Origin: CADCSY01 sp038255685
GTDB lineage: Bacteria > Actinomycetota > Acidimicrobiia > Acidimicrobiales > CADCSY01
NCBI GenBank assembly: GCA_038255685.1
Contig: JBBSLC010000157.1
Location: forward strand, 1 to 6,452
DNA length: 6,452 bases
Reading direction: 5' to 3'
Shown: positions 1 to 5,172 of the stretch, one piece after another
Layout: each line of letters starts with the position of its first letter
Position numbering within the stretch: position 1 is the first letter of the stretch
Made by a program: the position numbers and the translations under genes
Notes under the pieces: generated by a model
Seen by the model: the letters and a program-made list of their open reading frames with translations, nothing else
Database searches by the model: none
Told to the model about the DNA's origin: nothing

Positions 1-65
1 AGACGGGCGGGTGGCGCGAGCTGTCCGGTCCCGACCTGCGCTAGTGACCGCATGACGTCCTCCAC

Positions 66-1073
66 ATGAGGATCGCCGTCGTCGGTGCCGGCGCCGTCGG
101 CTCGCGGGTGGCGCGCCAGCTCGCCTCCACGCCTGAGGTCGACGAGCTCGTGGTCGTGGATGCGCAGCCCGCTCGGGCCGAGGCGGTGGCGGCCGCCATC
201 GCCGACGAGGGCCGTGTCCGCACCGCACCGGCGTCCGACCAGCTCCCCGGTGGGCTCGACGTGGTCGTGCTCTCGGTGGCACCGGGGGCGCACCGTGATC
301 TCGCCGAGCGCGCCCTCGAAGCGGGTTCGTCCGTCGTGTCCACCTCCGACCAGCTCGACGACGTGACCGCCCTCCTCGCCCTCGACGCCGAGGCTCGTGA
401 GCGGGGGCGGAGCGTCGTCGTCGGCGCCGGGTTCGCGCCCGGTCTCACCTGCGTGCTGGCGTGCCACGCAGCAGGGACGTTCGACTCGGTGGACGAGGTC
501 CACGTGGCCAAGGTCGGCACCGGTGGCCCCAGCTGCGCCCGCCAGCACCACGACGCCCTCGCGGGAGAGGCGCTCGACTGGCGAGACGGTGGCTGGGTGC
601 GGCGCCGTGGCGGTTCGGGGCGCGAGCTGTGCTGGTTCCCCGATCCGGTGGGACCCGAGGACTGCTACCGGGCGGCGCTGCCGGATGCGCTGCTGCTGGT
701 GGGCTCGTTCCCGGGCGTGAGCAGGGTCACGGCCCGCGTCGGCGCCAACCGGCGTGACCGCTTCACCGCCCGCCTCCCGATGCTGCGACGCCCGCATCCC
801 GAGGGTGGCGTCGGTGCTGTGCGGGTCGAGGTCAGGGGCCGCCGTGGCCAGGGCCGTGACGTCGCCGTCCTCGGCGCCATGGACCGACCGGGTGTCGCGG
901 CCGGTGCTGTCGCCGCCGTCGCTGCGGTCTGGGTCGCCGACGGGCAGCTGGCGGCGGGCGCCGCCGGGCTCGCGTCGTCGGTGTCGCCGGTGCCGTTCCT
1001 CGCCGAGCTCGCCCGTCGCGGGGTCAAGGCCGCCGCCTTCGACGGCTCGGCGTCGGGGACTGCACAGCGCTGA
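66..1073 (+). CDS. Saccharopine dehydrogenase-like NAD(P)-binding oxidoreductase
   Basis: The 335-residue protein opens with a Rossmann nucleotide-binding motif, GAGAVG at residues 7-12. An acidic residue, D32, follows the second beta strand, which by family knowledge favours NAD over NADP. A second segment, GAGFAPGL (120-127), followed by a new alpha/beta region, resembles saccharopine dehydrogenase and related homospermidine synthase-like or Gfo/Idh-type proteins. The C-terminal half is Arg/Ala/Val-rich and I recognise no catalytic motif there, so the substrate is unknown. The start is ATG at 66, because an in-frame TGA at 45-47 excludes a longer form and the Rossmann strand begins at residue 2. 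There is no Shine-Dalgarno sequence. A five-codon micro-ORF (52-69) ends on the start codon. A GC hairpin begins six bases after the stop. The gene runs in the same direction as the sigma gene but is separated from it by 198 bases, so it is probably a separate unit. Membership of the general fold is fairly sure; the exact reaction is not. Confidence 0.72.
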   Translation: MRIAVVGAGAVGSRVARQLASTPEVDELVVVDAQPARAEAVAAAIADEGRVRTAPASDQLPGGLDVVVLSVAPGAHRDLAERALEAGSSVVSTSDQLDDVTALLALDAEARERGRSVVVGAGFAPGLTCVLACHAAGTFDSVDEVHVAKVGTGGPSCARQHHDALAGEALDWRDGGWVRRRGGSGRELCWFPDPVGPEDCYRAALPDALLLVGSFPGVSRVTARVGANRRDRFTARLPMLRRPHPEGGVGAVRVEVRGRRGQGRDVAVLGAMDRPGVAAGAVAAVAAVWVADGQLAAGAAGLASSVSPVPFLAELARRGVKAAAFDGSASGTAQR

Positions 1074-1079
1074 TCGTCC

Positions 1080-1102
1080 GGTTCGGGCGGTGTGGCCCGA
1101 CC
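1080..1102 (+). terminator. Bulged GC hairpin after the oxidoreductase gene
   Basis: The left arm is GG (1080-1081), a bulged T (1082), then TCGGGC (1083-1088). The loop is GGTGTG (1089-1094). The right arm is GCCCGA (1095-1100) then CC (1101-1102). This gives eight base pairs with one bulge. It starts six bases after the TGA at 1071-1073 and has no T-tract, as is common for hairpin terminators in high-GC actinobacteria. Termination is inferred from position and form only. Confidence 0.5.
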
Positions 1103-1150
1103 TGACCATGCGGTCCATGCTCCGAGGGGGCGGCTGGGCGTGCCGGCGAT

Positions 1151-1197
1151 GGGCCATTCGGCCCTATCTGGTCGATGAACGACCCCAATCGGTCATC
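1151..1197 (+). promoter_or_regulatory. Cluster of inverted repeats in the sigma-gene leader
   Basis: Three inverted repeats are packed into 47 bases upstream of the sigma gene. They are GGGCC-ATTC-GGCCC (1151-1164), GGTCG-ATGAA-CGACC (1170-1184) and GATGAACG/CGGTCATC (1174-1181 with 1190-1197, seven of eight positions paired). The second and third overlap, so as RNA they could not form together; as DNA they could be protein-binding half-sites. The tract is less GC-biased than its surroundings and carries no convincing coding frame. Its function is unknown. It could be the operator or promoter region of a regulatory gene, or simply a structured spacer. Confidence 0.4.
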
Positions 1198-1204
1198 TCC
1201 CCTT

Positions 1205-1230
1205 CTCAAGACGCTCGATGAGGCGTAGAA
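1205..1230 (+). promoter_or_regulatory. Candidate FliA-type promoter for the sigma gene
   Basis: CTCA at 1205-1208 is separated by 16 bases from GTAGAA at 1225-1230. From memory, the FliA-dependent promoter consensus described for motile actinobacteria is close to CTCA-N15-17-GCCGAA. The -35 part matches fully and the -10 part matches four of six. A transcript from here would start near 1237 and give a leader of about 35 bases before the ATG at 1272. If real, the sigma factor would activate its own gene. The match is weaker than at flgN, so confidence is low. Confidence 0.3.
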
Positions 1231-1271
1231 AGCACGAGCACGCGAGTTTCGCCGTCGCCGGAGGTCCAGAG

Positions 1272-2126
1272 ATGAGTGCACCGAAGCTCGACCGCCAGGC
1301 CGACGACACCGACGTCGCCGCTCGGATCGAGGAGCACCTGCCGCTCGTCCGCCACATCGTCTTCCAGGTCGCGGTGCACTTCCCCCGTCACGTCGACCGC
1401 GAAGAGCTGGCCCGGGCCGGTGCCCTCGGCCTGGTGGAGGCCGCACATCGCTTCGACGAAGCCCGAGGCGTGCCGTTCAACCGCTTCGCCGCCCAGCGCA
1501 TCCGCGGCGCGATCCTCGATGCCGTCCGCTCCGCTGACTGGGCCCCCCGCTCGGTGCGCACCGTCGCTCGCAACATCGACCAGGCCGGCAGCCGCCTGAC
1601 GAGCGACCTCGGCCGTGCCCCCACGCATGGCGAGCTCGCCGACGCCGTGCACGTCAGCCCCGAGGAGCTCGTCCGGCTCCAGGCCAAGATCAACCGGTCG
1701 ATGGTCCTCGCCCTCGACCACCCGGTGGGCGACGGCAGCGAGGACGTGGTGACCCTCGGCGACACGGTCTCCCACGACGAGCCGGAACCGGCCGAGGCCC
1801 TCGAGCAGCGCGAGCTCCACGCCTACTTGCGTGACGCCGTCGGACACCTCCCCGAGCGCCACCGCACCGTCGTCGTCGGCTACTTCCTGGAGGCCCGGAC
1901 CTCGCTCGAGCTCGCCGCCCAGCTCGGGGTCACCGAGTCGCGCATCTCCCAGATGCGCTCCGAGGCCCTCGCCATGCTGAAGGACGGGATCAGCGCCCAG
2001 TACACGTCGCCCGACGCGCCGCCGAACGTGTCGAACCGCTCGTCGCTCCGGCGTGAGGTGTTCGCCGAGTCCGTGCGAGCGACGAGCACGTGGCGCGACC
2101 GCCTCGCGGTCGACCAGCTCGTCTGA
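1272..2126 (+). CDS. fliA: FliA/WhiG-family RNA polymerase sigma factor
   Basis: This 284-residue sigma-70-family protein has the FliA/WhiG layout. Region 2 spans about residues 22-96, with the hallmark segment RGAILDAVRSADWAPRSVR (78-96). Region 3 spans about 97-149, including LTSDLGRAPTHGELA. Region 4 spans about 182-240, with the helix-turn-helix around LELAAQLGVTESRISQ (212-227), which should read the -35 element. There is no region 1.1. About 44 extra residues follow region 4, a polar tail that I cannot assign. The start is ATG 1272, because GGAGG at 1260-1264 sits seven bases upstream; an in-frame ATG at 1218 would add 18 residues and has no ribosome site. By family knowledge it directs polymerase to flagellar (FliA) or sporulation (WhiG) promoters. 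The convergent FlgN-like gene and its FliA-type promoter favour the flagellar role. Control by an anti-sigma factor of the FlgM type is common in the family, but none is seen here. Confidence 0.85.
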   Translation: MSAPKLDRQADDTDVAARIEEHLPLVRHIVFQVAVHFPRHVDREELARAGALGLVEAAHRFDEARGVPFNRFAAQRIRGAILDAVRSADWAPRSVRTVARNIDQAGSRLTSDLGRAPTHGELADAVHVSPEELVRLQAKINRSMVLALDHPVGDGSEDVVTLGDTVSHDEPEPAEALEQRELHAYLRDAVGHLPERHRTVVVGYFLEARTSLELAAQLGVTESRISQMRSEALAMLKDGISAQYTSPDAPPNVSNRSSLRREVFAESVRATSTWRDRLAVDQLV

Positions 2127-2133
2127 ACCGGAG

Positions 2134-2155
2134 GCCCTGGCGCAGCGAGCCGGGC
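2134..2155 (+). terminator. Bulged GC hairpin after the sigma gene
   Basis: GCCC (2134-2137), a bulged T (2138) and GGC (2139-2141) pair with GCC (2149-2151) and GGGC (2152-2155) around a seven-base loop. The hairpin begins seven bases after the TGA at 2124-2126. It shares the single bulged T and the spacing seen after the oxidoreductase gene. No T-tract is present. Confidence 0.42.
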
Positions 2156-2159
2156 GCGA

Positions 2160-2178
2160 CCCGAGGACGCGCCTCGGG
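2160..2178 (-). terminator. Hairpin after flgN
   Basis: CCCGAGG (2160-2166) and CCTCGGG (2172-2178) form a perfect seven-pair stem around ACGCG. On the minus strand it begins six bases after the flgN stop at 2185-2187. It could also stop read-through from the convergent sigma gene. No T-tract is present on either side. Confidence 0.5.
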
Positions 2179-2184
2179 CGTGCC

Positions 2185-2811
2185 TCAGGACAGGAACCTC
2201 GTGAGTGACGGCAGCGTCATGCGATCGGTCGCGGTGAGGACGGCCTCATAGCCCGCGGCGGTGATCTCGCGGTCGAGGTCGTCGAGGTCGGCGAAGGGCC
2301 GGGAGCGCTTCGGCTGGAGCGTCGAGCGCTCGTCCCGCCCACCGTCACCGATGGTGTCGCGAGCCCAGCGGGCTCCGAGGTGGTCACCCACGTCGTCGAG
2401 GTGGTCGGTTCGGTCTTCGGTCTCGTGGTTGGCAGCGAGGACGCGCTCGAGGCCGGCGACGGCGAGGTCGTGGGTCGACTCCAGGCCGGCGCCGACCTCC
2501 CCCACGAGGCGGCCGAGGGCCATGCGGTGGTCGTCGAGGAGGCTCTTCCAGGGCTCGGTGGTGGCGGCGACGAGCGTCGCCAAGGTCGGGAGCGGGCCGG
2601 GGCTGGTCGAGGCGAGGACCGTGGCGCGGCGCAGCTCGACCTCGCGCACGGCCGCCGCTGCAGCGTCGATGTCGGAGGCGGCCCAGCCGAGGAAGCGGGC
2701 TTCCCCGGTGGCGAGGAGACCACGCGCCTCGATCAGGCGGAACACCAGGTTCTCGAGGAGGTGCCGCTCGCGGTGCAGCACATCCACCAGCTCGTCGACC
2801 ACGATCGCCAT
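2185..2811 (-). CDS. flgN: FlgN-like flagellar export chaperone
   Basis: The 208-residue protein resembles actinobacterial FlgN-family chaperones. The N-terminal helix carries LVDVLHRERHLLENLVFRL (8-26), followed by the LLATGE and FLGWA segments, a predicted helical bundle to about residue 135, a charged low-complexity linker, and a conserved-looking C-terminal segment ending PSLTRFLS. FlgN chaperones keep hook-associated proteins FlgK and FlgL unfolded in the cytosol and deliver them to the flagellar export apparatus; that role is inherited from the family. The start is ATG 2811, since AGGAGGTG (2825-2818 on the minus strand) lies six bases upstream, an almost ideal ribosome site. The frame stays open far upstream, but that part is antisense to the DUF1684 gene and is not credible as protein. 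A FliA-type promoter candidate precedes it. No flgK or flgL is visible nearby, so the flagellar genes may be dispersed or lie outside the window. Confidence 0.75.
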   Translation of the reverse strand: MAIVVDELVDVLHRERHLLENLVFRLIEARGLLATGEARFLGWAASDIDAAAAAVREVELRRATVLASTSPGPLPTLATLVAATTEPWKSLLDDHRMALGRLVGEVGAGLESTHDLAVAGLERVLAANHETEDRTDHLDDVGDHLGARWARDTIGDGGRDERSTLQPKRSRPFADLDDLDREITAAGYEAVLTATDRMTLPSLTRFLS

Positions 2812-2843
2812 TGCCCTCACCTCCTCGCGTCGCACGCCCCCCG

Positions 2844-2869
2844 ATCGGTCGGACCTCGTCGAGCGTGAG
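2844..2869 (-). promoter_or_regulatory. Candidate FliA-type promoter of flgN
   Basis: On the minus strand CTCA (2869-2866) is followed after 16 bases by ACCGAT (2849-2844). This agrees with the actinobacterial FliA consensus as I recall it (CTCA-N15-17-GCCGAA): full match at -35, four of six at -10 including the CCGA core. Transcription would begin near 2837, about 25 bases before the ATG at 2811, leaving room for the strong ribosome site. The gene for a FliA/WhiG sigma factor lies next door, which strengthens the assignment. Confidence 0.55.
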
Positions 2870-2919
2870 CCTTCGGCCGCACTTCTGTCCGAACGAGTCC
2901 CACGTGGTACGCCAGGGCG

Positions 2920-3555
2920 GTGGAAGTGCTGGAGCTGCTCGACTACCGCCGGCGCGTCGCCGCGCTGTACGCCGAGGCCCGAGAGGGGGCCGGTGAGGAC
3001 CCGGAGGGGGCGTGGCTGCGGTGGCGGTCGGGGCGCGACGAGCTGCTCGCCACCCACCCGCAGTCTCCGGTGCCGCCGCGGGCGAGGGCGTCGTTCGACG
3101 GCATGGCGTTCCACCCGTACGACCACCGGTGGCGCACCGAGGTCGAGGTCGAGCCGCCCGAGGGCAGCGCCGCCACGGTCGCCCACAGCGGGTCCGGGGG
3201 CAGCGACTGGGTGGCCGTCGGGCGACTCCGGCCCGGGGGCGCCTGGGGTGACGGACAGCTCACGCTGCTGTGGCTTGCGTCCTATGGCGGCGGGATCTTC
3301 CTTCCCTTCGGTGACGCCACGAACGGCGGCTCGACCTACGGCGGCGGCCGCTACCTGCTCGACACGGTGAAGGGTGCCGACCTCGGCCCGGCAGCTGGAC
3401 CCGGCCGCCGCCTGGTGCTCGATGCCAACTACGCCTACCACCCCAGCTGCGCCCATGACCCCCGGTGGTCCTGTCCCCTCGCCCCTCCGGGGAACCGGCT
3501 GGCCGTGGCCGTCGAAGCCGGCGAGCTGCTCCCCGCCCACGGGTCGGGGACCTGA
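2920..3555 (+). CDS. DUF1684 family protein
   Basis: The 211-residue protein matches the DUF1684 pattern. It has an N-terminal LLDYRRRVAALYAEAR helix (6-21), then a beta-rich core. Within the core are YGGGIFLPFGDATNGGSTYG (122-141), GRYLLDTV (143-150), and a cysteine-containing NYAYHPSC...CPLAPPGNRL block (170-194; C177 and C185), followed by VEAGE. The molecular function of the family is not established. No signal peptide or membrane helix is seen, so it is probably cytosolic. Position 191 is Gly where, as I recall the family, the motif usually reads PPEN. The start is uncertain between GTG 2920 and GTG 2926. The first sits six bases after TACGCC (2908-2913), a weak leaderless-type -10; the second has AGGG eight bases upstream. 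The gene is divergent from flgN across a 108-base gap, with no obvious functional link. A TCCCCG/CGGGGA hairpin (3530-3550) ends three bases before the stop codon. Confidence 0.82.
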   Translation: MEVLELLDYRRRVAALYAEAREGAGEDPEGAWLRWRSGRDELLATHPQSPVPPRARASFDGMAFHPYDHRWRTEVEVEPPEGSAATVAHSGSGGSDWVAVGRLRPGGAWGDGQLTLLWLASYGGGIFLPFGDATNGGSTYGGGRYLLDTVKGADLGPAAGPGRRLVLDANYAYHPSCAHDPRWSCPLAPPGNRLAVAVEAGELLPAHGSGT

Positions 3556-3617
3556 GTCGGCGCGTCCTCTCGAGTGCGGCGGCCGTCTGCCACCTCGGTC
3601 GCCTGTCGCTGCGGGGT

Positions 3618-3623
3618 TAGCCT
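3618..3623 (+). promoter_or_regulatory. Leaderless-type -10 element of the small CxxC gene
   Basis: TAGCCT fits the actinobacterial -10 pattern TANNNT and ends exactly six bases before GTG 3630, so transcription should start at or next to the start codon. No convincing -35 hexamer is visible. The same arrangement appears at the YjbR and LigC genes. TAG is in frame with the start, so the protein cannot be longer. Confidence 0.5.
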
Positions 3624-3629
3624 TCGGTC

Positions 3630-3761
3630 GTGTGCGTGACCTGTGTGGCGACCGGATCGGCGTACGTCGTGCCCGCCGTCGTCGGCCTGAAGCTCCAGGC
3701 CACCCGGTTGCGCCGCCGCCGGGCAACGGCTCCCGAGCCGGTCCGGACGCGCGAGCGCTGA
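3630..3761 (+). CDS. Small CxxC membrane-type peptide (43 aa)
   Basis: This 43-codon gene fills the otherwise empty gap between the DUF1684 and DUF4349 genes. The product begins MCVTC, giving a CxxC pair at residues 2-5. A short apolar run follows (about 6-22, with AYVVPAVVGL), then a basic cluster RLRRRR, and a hydrophilic Arg/Glu tail ends at TGA 3759-3761. The pattern suggests a single-pass membrane peptide with its C-terminus in the cytosol. Support for coding comes from four sources: about 39 of 43 codons end in G or C, matching the neighbours; TAGCCT sits six bases before the GTG; the product has a coherent N-to-C layout; and a strong hairpin begins seven bases after the stop. I do not know its function. 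The CxxC could bind metal or be redox-active, or could be a lipid-modification or membrane-proximal feature. It could still be a chance frame. Confidence 0.55.
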   Translation: MCVTCVATGSAYVVPAVVGLKLQATRLRRRRATAPEPVRTRER

Positions 3762-3768
3762 AGGAGCT

Positions 3769-3810
3769 CTGTGTGCACCGGCGACGCTTTCCGTCGCTGC
3801 ACGCACACAG
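3769..3810 (+). terminator. Long two-part hairpin after the small CxxC gene
   Basis: The outer stem CTGTGTGC (3769-3776) pairs with GCACACAG (3803-3810). The inner stem CGGCGACG (3779-3786) pairs with CGTCGCTG (3792-3799, one G-T pair) around the loop CTTTC. Only a small internal loop separates them, so about sixteen pairs form. It starts seven bases after the stop codon at 3759-3761. It is probably a terminator, but as it also lies 51 bases before the DUF4349 start it could act as a leader structure there. Confidence 0.55.
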
Positions 3811-3861
3811 CCACGGTGGGTCGCCGGGAACCAGCGCTGCGACGGCGAACGTCAGAGGGGC

Positions 3862-4761
3862 ATGCGACGGAACAGCTGGGTGGCGCTTGCAGGTGCGGTG
3901 CTCGTCCTCGGAGCCGGGTGCTCCTCGGGAGGTGACGACGAGGCGAGCGGTGACTCGTCCGAGGCCACCTCGAGCGACGACGCCGGCGTCGCCACCGCCG
4001 CTGGAGGGGCGGACGGTGGGGCTGGTGATGGGGGAGGTGGCACGTTCGAGGGTGCGGTGCCGGTGATCGACTCTGCGGCGCAGCTCGTCAACGCCGGTCG
4101 CTCCGTCATCCGCACCGCCCAGATCGACCTCGAGACCGACGACGTCGGCGAGGCTGGGCGCCGAGCCGTGGCCGTCGCCGAGGCGGCCGGCGGCTTCCTC
4201 GCCGACGAGGAGAGCGCCTTTGGTGACGACCCGACGGCGCGCCTCGTCCTGAAGGTCCCGCCCGACCGCTTCTCAGGAGCGCTCGGTGACCTCGGCGAGC
4301 TGGGACAGGTGGTCTCCCAACGGGTCGGGAGCGATGACGTGACCGAGGTCGTCGTCGACCTCGAAGGCCGGTTGGCTGCAGCACGGGCCAGCGTGGACCG
4401 GCTGCGCGAGCTGCTCGGCGACGCCGCCGACGTTCCCCAGGTGGTCGCCGTGGAGTCCGAGCTCGCCCGCCGGGAGGGCGAGGTCGAGTCGCTCGCCGGC
4501 CAGCTCAGGGCACTCGAGTCCCAGGTCGACCTGGCCACGATCACCTTGCAGCTCTCGGTGGCGCCCGCCGCCGACGCCCCTTCGGTGAGCGAGGACATCC
4601 CCGGCTTCCTGGCAGGGCTGCGCACCGGGTGGGTCGCCTTCGTCAACGTGATCGGCGGTGCTGCCACCGTCGTGGGCTTCGCCCTGCCGTTCCTCGCGCT
4701 CGCCGTGGTCCTGGGGCTGCCCGTCCTGTGGTGGCGCCGCCGCCAGGTGGCCGCCGCCTGA
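3862..4761 (+). CDS. DUF4349 lipoprotein with C-terminal membrane helix
   Basis: The 299-residue protein begins MRRN, then a hydrophobic signal stretch and a lipobox-like LGAGC with Cys20. Gly at -3 is less usual than Leu but allowed in broad lipobox patterns. An acidic Ser/Gly/Asp linker (21-70) follows. The DUF4349 domain covers about 80-290: a beta-rich part starting VIRTAQIDLET (82-92), the segment VLKVPPDRF, then a probable coiled coil of alternating Leu/Glu/Arg (about 165-225), a VDLATITLQLSV strand, and a membrane helix at about 268-291 ending in WWRRRQ. The protein should be anchored at the outer face of the cytoplasmic membrane by lipid, with a second anchor at the C-terminus. Its function is unknown; some relatives are annotated as putative lipoproteins. 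GAGG (3855-3858) lies only three bases before the ATG, a poor spacing. The stop lies seven bases from that of the convergent YjbR gene. Confidence 0.83.
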   Translation: MRRNSWVALAGAVLVLGAGCSSGGDDEASGDSSEATSSDDAGVATAAGGADGGAGDGGGGTFEGAVPVIDSAAQLVNAGRSVIRTAQIDLETDDVGEAGRRAVAVAEAAGGFLADEESAFGDDPTARLVLKVPPDRFSGALGDLGELGQVVSQRVGSDDVTEVVVDLEGRLAAARASVDRLRELLGDAADVPQVVAVESELARREGEVESLAGQLRALESQVDLATITLQLSVAPAADAPSVSEDIPGFLAGLRTGWVAFVNVIGGAATVVGFALPFLALAVVLGLPVLWWRRRQVAAA

Positions 4762-4768
4762 AGCTCCG

Positions 4769-5146
4769 TCAGGCTCGCGAGTCCAGGGCCTTCAACATCC
4801 GCTTCAGGGCGATCTGACGGTAGGAGCCCTCGACCAGCTCGGCGACCTCGTCCCAGTCGACGGGTGCGGCGTCGAGGTCGAGGGCGAGCCAGCCCCCCGG
4901 CCCCCAGTAGGGCGGGGCGTAGAAGCGGTCGTCGGCCACCAGGGCGAGGCGCTCGTCGGGCTCGGGCTTGAAGACGATGCCGGCAGGGCGCTCATCGGTG
5001 CCGCTGAAGAGGGCGAAGATCTTCCCGGCCCGGAACGTGGGCCGCCCCCACGCCTCGACTTCGACCGCCTCGGGGAGCGACAGGCAGACCTCGCGAGCCT
5101 CGGCCAGATGGCGGTCGTCGTTCCGGTAGGTCCGTGGGTGTGCCAC
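4769..5146 (-). CDS. MmcQ/YjbR family protein
   Basis: The 125-residue protein has the full MmcQ/YjbR pattern and usual length. It shows a helix with LSLPEAVE (22-29), then WGRPTFRAGKIFALF (33-47), a central strand region with GIVFKP, DDRFYAPPYWGPGGWLALDL (72-91), and the C-terminal helix WDEVAELVEGSYRQIALKR. The family has a double-wing fold related to DNA-binding domains, so DNA binding is often proposed but rarely shown. The start is GTG 5146: TAGCGT (5158-5153 on the minus strand) lies six bases upstream, is in frame as a stop, and there is no Shine-Dalgarno sequence. It lies 26 bases downstream of the ligase gene on the same strand. It may therefore be read both by ligase read-through and by its own leaderless promoter, whose upstream part overlaps the ligase end. 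Confidence 0.85.
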   Translation of the reverse strand: MAHPRTYRNDDRHLAEAREVCLSLPEAVEVEAWGRPTFRAGKIFALFSGTDERPAGIVFKPEPDERLALVADDRFYAPPYWGPGGWLALDLDAAPVDWDEVAELVEGSYRQIALKRMLKALDSRA

Positions 5147-5152
5147 GCCGTG

Positions 5153-5158
5153 ACGCTA
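5153..5158 (-). promoter_or_regulatory. Leaderless-type -10 element of the YjbR gene
   Basis: TAGCGT on the minus strand, followed by six bases and GTG 5146. It is identical in sequence and spacing to the element of the LigC gene. A weak four-pair stem CGCT/AGCG overlaps it. No clear -35 hexamer is seen; that region falls in the last codons of the ligase. Confidence 0.5.
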
Positions 5159-5172
5159 CGCGAGCGGTTGGC

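Noticed and set aside
1108..1221. Possible 37-codon gene in the sigma leader (ATG 1108).
   Set aside because: About a third of its codons end in A or T, unlike every real gene here, and it runs through the inverted repeats.
1218..1271. Longer sigma factor starting at ATG 1218.
   Set aside because: There is no ribosome site there, the added residues are basic and unconserved-looking, and GGAGG seven bases before ATG 1272 decides the start.
1206..1862. Minus-strand frame of 218 codons opposite the sigma gene.
   Set aside because: It is the antisense mirror of conserved sigma regions 2 and 3, with no ribosome site or family resemblance.
2261..3370. Plus-strand open frame of 369 codons across flgN and DUF1684.
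   Set aside because: It is Ser/Arg-rich, lacks domain signals and overlaps two real genes on both strands.
3530..3550. TCCCCG/CGGGGA stem at the end of the DUF1684 gene as a terminator.
   Set aside because: It lies inside the coding sequence ahead of the stop codon and has only six pairs, so I mention it but do not call it.
2812..3726. Upstream extension of the flgN frame on the minus strand (about 305 more residues).
   Set aside because: It is antisense to the well-supported DUF1684 gene, is Arg/Pro/Gly-rich with no recognisable domain, and an ideal ribosome site marks the start at 2811.
4757..4773. CCTGA/TCAGG stem between the DUF4349 and YjbR stops as a terminator.
   Set aside because: Two convergent TGA stops are complementary by definition, so only two extra pairs are informative; too weak to call.
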